The notes beneath the pieces are model-generated. The model searched no databases. It was not told the DNA's origin and worked only from the letters and a program-made list of their open reading frames with translations. From Podaxis mareebaensis (Eukaryota; Basidiomycota; Agaricomycetes; Agaricales; Agaricaceae): DNA of 64,000 bases. The DNA lies in contig JAEUWP010000360.1 in the NCBI GenBank assembly GCA_018524725.1, forward strand, positions 434,001 to 498,000, written 5' to 3'. Shown piece by piece: positions 10,142-22,844 of the stretch. A program made the position numbers and the translations under genes. How positions within the stretch are numbered: the stretch's first letter is position 1; the number at the start of each line of letters is the position of its first letter.

Positions 10142-13100
10142 TACAGGTTAGCTTGGGCTCTGTTGGTCGTTAGTTCGCGATAGAATGTTGTAGAACGTGA
10201 GTTGTACACGTTGCGAACAGAGAGGGATTGAATTTAGGCGCCGATTATGTCGGAGTTTCAAATAAATTGTAACGGTCGGTTCCGGGAAGTATGCAAGGTC
10301 GAAAGAGGTTTCCGAAGTTCATACATCTCCCCTGTCGACCCCAGTTTCACTACAGATTTGCTGAAACTAGCCAAGGATCTGTCACAGGTTATGCGCTCGG
10401 TGATGTGTCAAATGAACAAGGCATGTAGTACATAACCCCTGATGGTGGTATTGATGACGACTCGAAGAGACTTCGCTGATCTCAAATATCGAACGCCTCC
10501 TGTTTCCAATGAATTTTGATCTGACGAGAACTTTAAATCCCCAAGCCAGCCACGATGCACTGGCGTACACGTTGCCTTGTGATTTGGACCACCTTCCGTT
10601 ATGACCTCAATTGTTGGCGTATCCACAGGGTAGCAGAAGGCACGAATCTCGAACCGTCCAAGATGGCCGACCCATGCTGTGGTCAGGTTGGGGTAGAGGG
10701 GTCTCATTGTTTTGGCGTGATGTCCAGCTGAATCGGGGTGAATAACCCTCATTGTGCTGTAAAATGATGCACTACAGGTGTAGCCTGGTTCCATCGGTTT
10801 CAAGGATTTGCGTGCTATCGGAAATTCTAGCAGCCGTTAGCAGAGTGCTATCCCATTTCGCTTACAGCAAATATATACAGGGTAGAGTTGCCCGTGTTTT
10901 GAGTAAATCAACGATGCCTCACTTGACACCTGATGACAAAGCGGGGTTTCTTTCGGTGAGGAAACCCACGATCCCCATTCTAAAACATGTGGCAATGGGC
11001 GCATCCATTTCCGCAGTGGAGACCACGTTTATTCCCGTGAGTACATTGGAGGAAGAACGGTAGTCGCTGAGCGTATCACCGCGCTGCAAATAGAAGAGCC
11101 TCAATGGGAGCATAATGAGAGCATTCTTAACAGGTGAGCACTTCTGTGCTTATGTCATGAAACGCCACTTCTTGCTCTCCCTTGGAGGCTTCAAGAATGG
11201 ATAAGTTAGTGTGAGTTCTAGATTCGTGTCAAGAAGTGATGCCGGTACGGATGAAATAAACTTGGAGGTAAGGGCTCCTTTAGGTATGGTCTTCTCAAGC
11301 TCAGCCACATCATCGAGAATTATGTTGGGGCAAGGCTCGCTTATTGGGAGTGACAGTTTAGCGTCAATTTATAGTCTCGGTCCGGCCGAAAGGGAGCTTC
11401 AGGTTTGGGACGTGATGATACATAACGTTGATGCCTGCAACGTTAACTTCGTTGGCCTTGTGAAAGAAGTTTTCTATCGCCCAAATAGGTAACAAGCACA
11501 AGTATAGACCTGCATGCGTACAGTCACGAACCAGGGAAATGAATGACAGGATGATGTGTTCCCGATTGGCATCGTGCGAGATGTTATCAGCTACATGACA
11601 AGTGCTATATCCTGCGGCGCACAGGAGTCTGGTCATCATTGATGAATCAGGGAAGACAGAAGCCGCCACCACACCGCGCAACCCTGTCGTAACATCTATT
11701 ATTCCATGAATGTTGCATTCCCTGCCCGTTACCTCAGGTACGAGGACACCGTTGATGCGTTATCATTGGCAAAAGACGCTCCTCCCTGCAATACAGCGGT
11801 GGAGAATGGAGCCGGCTTCTAGTTCAGCAATGTGATGATGGGACCAGAACGTGAGGGGTTGAGTATCGACCAGCATGCAAATAAAGGCTCTAACAACTTT
11901 GGGAACGTATGGAGCCTCATGCTGATAGCGTCCGTCGTATAAATTCAAGCATCAGAAACGGGCGAGACTCCGATGTTCTGGGTGGATTCGGTGGAATGAC
12001 TCCGGAGATCCGATGCGGAGAAAAACAATGAGTTTTGGAATAAAAAAAAGAGAGGATTGCGAATGGGGGGATCCGCGGAGGGAACCATCATAAGAAGAGA
12101 TCGAGTGTAGTAGGGATGAGCAATGGAAGAGGTGGTACAAGATTAAGACCGGACTAGGCGGAAGGGAGAACAAGAGGGGATTAGGCTGGGAAAGGGATGC
12201 TTGGCAACAGTAGGAGAATGAATTGGCGATAGGGAGATATAATAACGGTGCCGTCAGAGACAGTTAAGCTGGATATGGAGGTGGGTGACCTGTCATCTCG
12301 ATTTGATCGCGTTGAAAAGTCACTGCGCAGGTGGTCCGAGTTGGGAAGGCGACGTGGTGACAGCAGGTGCTTATGTCATCCCGACTCGATCACGATGTGC
12401 CTGGCAGGTCAAGATTGACCTAGACGCTGACATAAGACCGTGCAGATGCATCTGAGTCGTCCCCAGAACCGGAGAGAAGGCAGAGGACATCCGAGATCGT
12501 GGATCGGGCGGTCAGGCCGAAGACAACATGTCATGCGTGTCGTACATAGTCACATCGGCAATCTGCGCGGTGATGTTGAACCAACGAGTGTGCGATCAAA
12601 TGGCTTCGTCCTTCAAAGCCAAAATGTCAACATTGTTCTGCCGGATTGGATGTTGAGACAAGATCGCACGAGTGAAGGGCGGTGGGGGGGGGGAGGGTGG
12701 ACCATCAGGTTCTGGATGCGATCCGTGTGGAAAGAGTATGGGAGGCGGTTCGCAAAAAGCATGGTAGATGTCGATTAAACTCGAGGAGGCAATGGTTAGG
12801 CTGGAGTCCAGAAAAGAGAAATAGAATGAAAGAGAACTGGCAGCGCACGCGAGAAGATCTCGATGGGCGATAGACAGGGTAAGCGGTTTAGAACGCGGCA
12901 ACAGGCCAAGAATAGAAAAGGCAGGGCACGCGGAGAAGCAGAAGCGCAGGTGTCAAGAACAGCCTCTCGGCAAGTTTGTGCATATGTATCACAGGTGGAT
13001 ATCTCGATGCCTACCAACCCTGATCAACCCTTCCACTCCCGAAATGGAAAACAGGGATGTCATCTCCAAAGGCCAGATCCCATCTCCCCACCTTGATCGC

Positions 13101-13231
13101 CATTTCCTGGGCCCTGATTCTGTTCATTATATATATCAAGACGCCGCCTTCAACAACAACTCTTTTCGCCCCTCTTCTCTCCCAAGCCTTTCCCCCTGCT
13201 TCCCTCCACGACGTCCGCTGCGTCGCTCATC
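10142..13231. other. Gene-free stretch of about 3.1 kb between SERF and CYC8 starts
   Basis: It separates the divergent starts of the SERF gene and CYC8. The longest open frame (10408-10803, minus) resembles no family I know and has no supporting splice structure. The last 150 bp before CYC8 are strongly pyrimidine-rich, as expected of a basidiomycete promoter and 5' leader. A G-rich tract is listed separately. Confidence 0.5.
12677..12700 (+). other. G-rich tract, potential G-quadruplex upstream of CYC8
   Basis: The tract has GGG, then an uninterrupted run of ten G at 12684-12693, then A and GGG. This fits the four-G-run quadruplex pattern. It lies about 530 bp upstream of the CYC8 start codon. 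Any function is inference. Confidence 0.35.
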
Positions 13232-16200
13232 ATGGCTCACCGCCACCCACCCAGACAGCCAGACCGCGACGTCCGTATGCATGATCCACCCCCTCCCGCC
13301 GTCCACTCTCATCCCCACAACATCATCTCCCACCCTCACCCTCACCCCCAACCCCCACATCTCAATGGTGCCGCCCCCATCCCTTCTACACCTGCTGCAC
13401 TTGCCAATGGTGCCGTGCATCCCAACGCCATCTCTCCTGCTGTTGCTGCAAACGTGGTACCCAATGGTGCACCAACCGCCCCACCAACGCTAGTGCATAA
13501 ACTCGCAGTTGCAAATGAACAAACATGGCTCCTAATTGGTGAATAAATTTGGTATTTTGACGGCCTCCCGTTTGGATTCTAATATGTGGTTTGATTTCGT
13601 CAGGGCGTGTTGCCGAGCAAATGGGTGATTTGGAACATGCACTTTCCGCTTACGAGCATGCTCTACGACACAATCCGATGTCCCTGTCTGGTCTCACACA
13701 GGTAGCAGGAATTGCTCGGATCAAGGAAAATTATCCCAAGGTGAGTGCTTCTTCTGCAGTGTTTCAAGCTCCTCTCCAAATTCTGTTGCCGAGCATCTTC
13801 CGAGTCTCCGCGGATGCCTCACTTGTTGTTTTTCCCCTGATTCTCTCGATAAGATCTCTAAATGACGTAATATCTATTTCAGGCGATCGATTACTTCCAG
13901 CGTGTCGTTACTCTGCAGGAAGACAACGGCGAAGTATGGAGTGCACTTGGTACGTTCCTTCCTTCCGATCAAGGTCCAAACCTCTAATCACTTCATTATA
14001 GGTCATTGTTACCTCATGCAGGATGACCTCCAGAAGGCTTATTCCGCCTATCAACAAGCTCTTTACCTGCTTCCAAATCCAAAGGTACTCCGTCTGATGA
14101 CACCTCTCCTACATCCTGTCGCTCACACGTTCCCTTAGGAGGATCCAAAGCTCTGGTATGGCATTGGTATTCTCTATGATCGATATGGTTCTCTCGACCA
14201 TGCTGAGGAGGCTTTTTCGTCCGTCCTTCGCATGGACAAGAGTAAGCTTTCCTCTTCCTTTCCTTTAGCAGGTCTTATTGATCACATCCAAGACTTCGAC
14301 AAAGCCAATGAAATTCTTTTCCGTCTCGGCATAATCTATAAGCAGCAAAGCAAATACGAAGAGTCCTTGAATTGCTTTCATCGTATTCTCCGAAATCCTC
14401 CCAGCCCCCTCGCTCATGCCGATATATGGTTCCAAATCGGGCACGTATATGAGCAACAAAAAGACGTGAGTCTTGTATGTTTTATGCTGTTCCCTAATGT
14501 CACCTTATGTTATGCGATAGCATGCCCGGGCTAAGGATGCTTATGAGCGTGTCGTCGCTGACAATCCAAACCATGCGAAAGTTCTTCAACAACTTGGCTG
14601 GTTATACCACCAGGATGGCTCGAACCTCCAAAACCAGGAACTTGCAATCCAGTATCTAACAAAAAGCCTTGAAGCTGGTGAGATTTTTTCTCTATGTTCA
14701 CTGGCCATGCCCATTAAACCCTTCACATAGATCCCTCTGACGCCCAAAGTTGGTATCTTCTCGGCCGTGCCTACATGGCAGGCCAGAAATATAACAAGGC
14801 GTACGAGGCTTATCAGCAGGCGGTTTACCGTGACGGTCGCAACCCAACTTTCTGGTGCTCTATCGGTGTCCTTTACTTCCAAATCAACCAGTTTCGAGAT
14901 GCGCTCGACGCGTATTCCCGCGCCATCCGTATCAATCCCTATATCTCCGAAGTCTGGTTTGATCTTGGTAGTCTATACGAGAGTTGCAACAATCAGATTA
15001 CAGACGCCATTGATGCCTACGCTCGCGCTGCGGAGCTTGACCCGAACAATCCTGCCATCACCCAACGGCTTCAGTTGCTCAGAAATGTGCAAGCGAATGG
15101 TGGTCAGCTTCCCGCTGCCCCTGGTCCTCAAGATGTTCACCCTACTGCCTACGCCACATCCATCATGCCTCCCCCGCCTCTGAGCGGTCCTCCCCCCATG
15201 TTGCAATCGAGCTCACAACGGCCGGTGTTCAATACTGACTCCCGTGGTCCCAACGAGATCTCTCTTCCGCCTCCCTCTCAGGTGGGTAGTGGCCGTGCAA
15301 CGCCACCTAATGGACCTTTCCGCGGTGGACCCCCGCCGCCTGTTGTCCTTGATGAGACCCGCCATCCTCAATCCCAGAACCCGTTGGCACCAATGGATGT
15401 GGACCGCCCCCCCAACCCTCGCGATTATCCCCACCCACGCGAGGCCAATCGCGTGCCTTCAGGGAGCCAAGCTCTTCTCCTTCAGCACCCGCCTCCACCG
15501 CAAGGTCCTCCTGTGGAAGAAGTCCGCGGTGCTCAGCCTCAAGATCCCTATTTCAACCGTAGCCAGCGCCCTGCCTCAAGATCCACTTCTCCCGCCCATC
15601 CCGCTCGCCGCTCTCCACTCCCGAACTTCCAAAGTTATTCCTCTCGTCCCCCTGTTGGTCCTGCTCAGCCCAGCACTGGTCCTCCTCCCCACCGATCGCC
15701 GAGAACCTATCCTCCGCCACATGATACTAACCGTTCAGGCGATAGCGAGATGTGGGACAGGCGTGTTCCCGATCATCGGGAGTGGGAGCAAGAGCGCCCA
15801 AGCGAACGTCGTGGTCGTCACCCTGAAGCTCAACAACCGGGACCATTCTATCCCCCTCGTTCTCCCGTGACCAGTACTGCTCGCCCTCATAGTCCTCCCG
15901 AGCCATCGCCTCGCTCACAGCCGCACCGGTACTGGGATCCCAAGAATCCAGGACCCGTTTCGCATCCGAGGCCTTCCTCACCTCCCATCTCGCATCATGA
16001 GCCATCATCGAATCGTCGCTACGACCCGCGGTTTGATGCTCGGGACTACGAGCCGGATCAGCGCAACGATCGGCCTTATGGAGGATCACCGGAAGGGTCC
16101 CGCATTCAGGCTCGCAACCCGCTCCCTCATGTCCCATCAAGCTCCCGTGGCTCCGAGAGCCCTCATATGCCTGCCATTGATGCGAAAGGACGACGAAGGC

Positions 16201-17237
16201 CCCGCGATAAGGAGATGGAGCCCCTCGCTGCTCAGTCATTGCCGCCCCAACCGCCGACTCCTCTTTTACAGGATCAATCCGGTAAGGGTAACAGGGATCG
16301 CGACAAACGCCGACATCGCAGCAGTATGCCAAGAAAGAAGGAGGAGGCGGGTATGGAAACTCCCAAGATGTACCCCAGCGACCGATACAAAGGCATGCCC
16401 TACCCTTCAAAGGGACCTAACTCTCCAGAACCTGTGAGCTCAAATGGATCATCGCGTTCAGTTCAACCATCGCCCACTAGTGCAACCCCTCGCCCCCCGT
16501 CACGGGTTGTTGACGAAGATTACGATGAAGGTGTTGCAGATGCATTGATGGATCTTGCAGGAGGATATCGTGGAGGTGCACCCGAGCCTTCCCAGAATAC
16601 GGAAGGGCCTAGTCACTCCCCTACTGTTTCCGTTGGTAGTCGACATAGCGACCCGTCCCCTCGCCCTCCGGCATCTCATCGTAACTCCGTCTCATCGACT
16701 CGTAGTCATGCCTCACCCCCCAGCCAGACCGCCCCTCTCAAAAGAGCGCTGAGCCCTGGCCCGGAGGAATCGGAAAGCAAGCGATCTCGGATGGAGGTTT
16801 TGAAGCGACGAGCATCATCACCTAACGGGCGCCGTACACCCGTTCCCTCGTCGCGACCTTCGCCTATTCCCTTCAGAACTCAGCCAACTACATCTCATTC
16901 ACCCGAGTCTCGACAAGCACACGATACTTACCCTCCAAGCCCACCCCTGCCTGCAGTCCTTCCTCCACACCCACGACCCATTGGTGCTGGCCACGGCACG
17001 AGTTCGTCAGCTCTGCCGCTCCCTCCGATTGCTACGTTAACGCCGCCGTCGACTGTACCGTCTCCTGGAGCTAGTGGGGAACGTGAAGATAGGATGCAGG
17101 TGGATGAGGCTCGTTCAGTGTCACCGCCTTCGAGGAGTGGGAAGTTGGCTGACGTCGTTCATTCTTCAGCGTCGAATCCGAGGTCGCCACCTGTGAAACA
17201 ATCACCATCACCGTCGTCCGACAAGAAAGAACCTTGA
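13232..17237 (+). CDS. CYC8: General transcriptional corepressor Cyc8/Ssn6 (TPR protein)
   Basis: Cyc8 with Tup1 forms the general corepressor recruited by DNA-binding repressors in the nucleus. Eight or so exons encode roughly 1,150 residues. A His/Pro-rich leader (about 100 residues) precedes an array of about ten tetratricopeptide repeats. Recognisable pieces are VAEQMGDLEHALSAYEHAL, HCYLMQDDLQKAYSAYQQA, KLWYGIGILYDRYGSLDHA, NFDKANEILFRLGIIYKQQ, IWFQIGHVYEQQKD and WYLLGRAYMAGQKYNKAYE. The repeats end with AAELDPNNPAITQRL. Everything after (from about 15100) is one long exon encoding a disordered Pro/Ser/Arg-rich tail of about 700 residues. TPR order matches Ssn6 orthologues. Exon junctions in the TPR part come from splice signals; the junction at 14242-14292 uses acceptor catccaag to give NFDKANEI. 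Confidence 0.93.
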
Positions 17238-20200
17238 ATAGGGTGTCTTGGCTGGTTGGCTTTCAATCGCATAATTGTTTATTCGTTCTGCTATCTTCTA
17301 TCGTTCTTCTCCATTTTGCTTTGTTCATATCATAGGCTGAGTTTCTCTCATATCTTGCATCAGGGTCTATAAGTCTATCCTCTCCATGCACTCTTACTAA
17401 GTATTGGCTTTATGCATTCAAAGCCTAGTAGAGGCCCAAATCAAAAGTGTAGTTTACATATGGTGTCCACTCGCAGTATGCGTCTTGCAATAAAAGTTAT
17501 GTCCCTCTTTTTGACAATACATTGACCTACTTTGCGACAAGTAATGAAAGTGTCAAGTCAAAACCAAGTGTGATGTCATTGGGCGTTGTTAATGATTTGC
17601 ATCGCGCCGTAAGGGTGTATACTTACGGTTTCTCGGCATTACCGTGAAACTGACGGCCGAGGACTTGTTGGACAAGTCGACGAGAAGTAAATCCTTGTCA
17701 TATATGAGTGTTAAAGTGCTAGGCTTCGGCCTTGATGGATCACCAGAATAATTTTTCCCAGGTGTCTTGTCGGCGACCCTGTTACTTCGCGTTAAAATGG
17801 TAATCATTGCGACGCCAATCGAGATACGACGGAGTACACTTGCATACGTCGAATATGACCGGAAATTATTATAGTAAGGAACTAGGACAGCTGACATCCT
17901 CAATTGAGGTGGATTGATGCCTTCTCCACCATGACCGTTAGGGAGAGCAAGGGACTTGGATATTGAGGGGTAGAATGCAAGGTAATGTCAAACGTCGTGG
18001 AGTTGCATCATATCAATTGCTGTGCTAATATTACCCAACTGAAGGTGGAGGCGATAGTGTGCCGAAGCTTAATATACTATGTCCGCTACCGGAAGCCGGA
18101 TACCAGTGGTAATTAGATAGATATGTGGCGGACATTTCAGTGTCTAGCATCAAAACGTGCAGGACGGGCTGGCGCGGTATACCCGGTGCCTCTGTGTCCG
18201 GGAATATACTAACGCCTGCGGTCGGGGCAATAGGCGAAGGATAGGGTGAGTTATTCCCCTTCGTCCCACACAAAGAAGGATGACTAAGTAGGAGTGGACG
18301 AGAAGACCAAACTTATGTGACAGTGCTCTCCTGCCCGAGGTCTTCGATCTTGGGTAATAGTCACAGCGGGGTTCCCTGGCGCACCTCCAACGACTTTACG
18401 GACCAGCGCACAGAGTGGTATACACTTCGCAAAACTGATACCATATTGAGGTTTATCTGGCAGTGCGGCAGAATGTGTGATTCGGTTACTTGCAATCGCC
18501 ACTCGCCAGAAGGCAGAAGGCGTCAAATCCTTCGGGGAACTAACATTGGAAGTAATGAGTACGCCTTCTAGGGAATGAATGGGCTGGGGTTTCGACTAGG
18601 GAACCTTGGCCGCCGCACTATTCGAAAGCTGATAAGGAAAGTCATGTGTGTACCCTGTGAGTGGTTCTGGCGGACGTATCACGTCTGTCAGTTTTAGTTT
18701 CATTGCCGCGGCGCTCGCCAGTCTGTCATCGAAACGAGAGAAAGAGGATGGCTGTGCTCCCTCCAAGTCGACTGGGATTCCCGAGTTTGACGTCCAGGCC
18801 AGAAACATATTAGATTTCATCTAGCCTGTTTAGCCTGATAATAGCATGGAGTCCCTGGTTTCTCCGCTAAGCTGTCATCTAGATGACGATTAGAACTGCT
18901 TGCCGACGATATTTCGTGGTCCGAGCTTGATGCATGATGCATGATGGTTTGTTTTATCGCTGGGGGAATGATTTCGACGGTGACGTCGCTACACTGAGGT
19001 CGCCACCACTCATGGATTTTTATAGCTGCATGATGTCAGGAACACGGAAACATGTCTGGCATCAGCGTGCACCTTGTATGGTTGACGCGAACATGGCGTA
19101 CATAGAGAGATCCAACTTGGTTCGGGCTTCACTGTGAAGATGATGGGGATCGACCACGTTGGCCGTCTTGATGAAACAGCAGTGGACCTCACGCTGGTGG
19201 TGGCGATACCCGCTACGTCTCATGTCATAGGTGCCTGCTCTCGGGGATGTGTGATGGCTGGATTTGGGTTGGCAGAGTCTACCGGTGACCTGGGCTCGCA
19301 CTACTCCTTTCTTAGATCGGTGCCACGAGGACATGGACCCTATTTCTGTCACCAGCGCCGCAAATGAGCACTTAAAGAGAACCACGTCAAAGGCTCCCGT
19401 TTCTCATCCGTGAGTCCTGCACAGCATTGCATGATCGTACATCGTATTACATAGATACACCCATCTGGTCCATGCTGATGACTTGTCAGTCACAGTCATT
19501 GCCGTGGTAATTTCTTCCTTGTCGATCGGGCACTGGGAAGTCGGGGTGTCAGATCTAGGTAAGCTTCGATGGGTGGATGATTGATCAGTAAACAACTCCC
19601 TGTCGCAACGAAAGTAGATTTTGCCACAAAGGGGTTGAATGTGCCCATGCTCACCCATACCTGTACTTGCCTTCGGACGCCCTTGATTGACAGTGCTCCA
19701 TCATGCTGTTTAGTGCGATGGGGGTCGTGAGGTGTTCGACAAGGAAGTTTCTCCTCTCCGTTTGTCGATTTAAGAGCAAAAGAATGATGGGGTCCTTTAC
19801 CATTGTAATGGGCGTCCAGCGCTCAGATCTCGGACTTCAGTTTTTCAGTACAGGCTTCGGTCCGCTACGACGACGCTCAGCCCCGTATATCATATCTGTC
19901 TAATTGAGGAATCTCATCCCCCGATATCATCGTCGGTTCTTGTGTTGAAGAGGCACTGAGTGACCCGCACCTATAGGCAGTGCTGAGCGTGCCTATATAG
20001 GGTTGGGGGCAAGGGCGGTCAGAAAGCGGCCATTCGTTGCAGGAATGCTGCTGATCAGACAGAGACCTCTTGAAGATGCTTGTTCCGCGAGTTCGGATCC
20101 TTACATGCTGACAAAGCTAGTAAGGAGTGGGATTCAGCGTAACCGATATGGAAGTAAGGAACGTGATGGCATGGACGGAGTAGGATCGGGTAGGATCATA

Positions 20201-22844
20201 GCTGCGCAGTCCGCGATAGGAATGTCTGGGAGCCATTTTGATAATTTCACTCGCCACATCCGCATGACGACTGACAGGTCCCGGTTACTCGAATTCAAAT
20301 AGGGATTTGTCCTATTTGGTTGGCCGGAATTATCTCTGATCATTGACCTGGATCAGATGTGATTTTTGGTGATGGCTAATCTTAGAGATCTTGTGTTTTC
20401 TTCGCAGGGATGGAAATGCTGATAGAACTCTTAGCGAACTCGCTGGGCTGATAGGAGATGGGGCAACTATGGGCCCATGAGTCCGAAGGCGGGCTTTCGA
20501 CGGTCAGGTCTAGGGAAGCAGAATGATCTCGGGAACTAAGGGGCCGCAGAAAGGAGAACGGTCCGCAGGGATTGGAAGGGTAGAGGTTCTAAAGAGGGGA
20601 AGGGAATGGCCGTGGAGAAGACTTCTGGATCATGGAAGGCTGAAATTGACCCTGGTGAAAGAGACTCCGAGTGGTGGCTTGCTGTAACACCTGAGTGAAT
20701 GAGGATAAGGTGGGCGAATGAGATTAAATATTATTTGACTTGGCACTGCGCGAGGTTAGCAAATAACACGGAAATCCCCTTGTGTGGATAGGAAAAGAAG
20801 GAGGTTGTGGGGTGAGGTAACCTCGTAAATATATCTCTGCCCGTAAAGCATGCGTGAGGTTATGGAAGAGATTAACACGGTCATGTTCCCGGAAGTTTGG
20901 TGTTGCGCAGCAGAAACGAGGCGTGGGACGGATGAGGGACATTATTGCTGGGTGCGGATCTTCCTTCAGGCGGGGAAATACAAGAGGGTTTCATTTGCAG
21001 CGAAAGAATCACGGAAGCATTCCCATCGATAGGGTCCAAGGTATGGAGACAAAGTCAAGAAAGGTAGGCCAGAAGCCGGGCCATGAGTGAAAGAAGGGCA
21101 TCGCTTCCTCGACGCTTCTGCACGGCAGCAAGTGGGGGGCCGAAGGTTTGATAGATTACGATGTTGGTACCAAATCCCAGGGAGGGGAGTAAACCCTGAG
21201 TCCTATCACGGATATAGGATGGACAGGCGAAGGAGCGTGTTGAATTCAAGAGCTTCCCAATTCTAATCATAATCTCAATGGCAACTGGCTGATGATTACA
21301 GTAAGGGCTCCGAAAAAATTGAGCTGAACCAATGTGATGCATGAGGTTGGCAATTACAAGAAGGGCTTGACAGGTTTCGTGTGTGAAACTCTCAAAAGGC
21401 TTTGACTGAAAAAGGTAAGTAGAGGTTAAATCGGCATAATATATATCGTGATTCTGAATAGCTGGCCTAAGATGTGTCTGTCAGTAACGATCTGACTGCC
21501 TGATCTCCTGATAGGGTGAAAACGCTGACTTGCAGTGCTGCAGTGGCCCTGCACTCTGAGTCGTCCGACTGGCCGAATCCAGCGGATTGGAGAGACAGAA
21601 GGCTAACTCTTTAGTTCGGCCAGGCGCAATGGTTGCCTGAAGTCGATATGGTAACTTCCCAGGAGTTTGGCTATTGTGAGCGAGCCTCGGGTTCTCGAAG
21701 TCGGGGAGCATCTCATGATCTGCAGCGATCCCGAGACAATGCATTAACCGTGGTGTGCGTGTGTACGGCCACTGGTGGGAATGTAATATCTTTGGTGCTG
21801 ATTCAAACGTTCATACCTTGTATGGTGTATATAGTGCATGGCCTGTACCTGGGTAAGGCGTGGAGAAAGAAGAAGGCAGACGTCCGAGATGGATGAGTGT
21901 TCTCGCGGATGACAACTATCTATGATGAACGGAGGACGAACGCAGGACTCTATTCCTGCATTGAACAGCCTTGGCGATCCTCGGAAATTGGGGTTATCGT
22001 GCGTGTGTTCGTGACTGGAAGGTTCTTTAGAAGATATGAATGTTTTAGCCAAGAACGCACCGCGCGAACCGAGCAAGTGCATGAGCAAGCAAAGCCCTGT
22101 TCCATCGGCAAAGGTGTGAAGTGAGCGCGGTTTGCATCCTGCGCTACTTAGGTGTAAGGCAAGAGTCGTCATAGTCGCACATATATATTACGCATATTAT
22201 AGGCGATCACATCTCGAATCCAAGCTCAAGTGATTATCGATGTATCTGCAGACTCTTAGGCGAGATGAAGAGGGAGTTAACCGAGATGAGAGTAGCCGAT
22301 ATAGAAGACGGTGCGGGGGCGATAGTCGACAATTGAGGAGCAGGCTATGGTATGCGAGGCTCTGGAGAAGATTGTTGCGCGCTGCTCCTTACGTGTTACG
22401 CGTGGCAGACACTTGTCTACTGTCGTTCGCTCGGCCATGATCTCGAGGGAGTATGCTGGTATGACGCAAGCACATATGAGTATTCCTAGGCAAAATCATA
22501 GAACCTGTGTCATGCACTGCGGGCAATCTATTGACCGCAGGGACGAGATTTGGGATATTGAAGGTATATGAAAATGCATAATGGATATGAGGATCTGCTG
22601 TGATTACAACCTGAGTAGTATGTGAATGTTGTTTGTGTGGACCAAATAAGCAGCTTTGAGACAGGAAGTTGGAAGTGACAGCCTGTTCACCAACAACACC
22701 AACTCTGGTACAACAGTTTAGCTCTTTTACCGCATGGTTTTCTCTTTTCGTTAACTAGTCGCCTATCACTAATTCGAAGCCGATCCTCGGTTGACGAAAA
22801 CCGAAAAACACCTACTCAGAAACGGAGACAGAGACCCTTCGAGC
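17238..22844. other. Gene-free stretch of about 5.6 kb
   Basis: This is the longest stretch without a supportable gene. Open frames are short (at most about 140 codons) and overlap on opposite strands without splice-consistent extension. No transposase, reverse transcriptase or terminal repeat is recognised. The atgcatgatgcatgatgg tandem near 18930 is the only obvious local repeat. The left end holds the CYC8 3' region and the right end the ERF4 promoter. Confidence 0.5.

Noticed and set aside
10630..10660. tRNA B-box-like ggttcgagattcg on the minus strand
   Set aside because: No matching A box or cloverleaf stems around it.
10408..10803. Minus-strand open frame of 131 codons upstream of CYC8
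   Set aside because: No family resemblance and no neighbouring exon; length is within chance for GC-balanced DNA.
15727..16410. Long minus-strand frame (227 codons) opposite CYC8
   Set aside because: Antisense shadow of the Pro/Ser/Arg-rich coding exon of CYC8.
21744..22172. Minus-strand frame of 142 codons upstream of ERF4
   Set aside because: No similarity recognised, overlaps a plus-strand frame and lacks splice extension.
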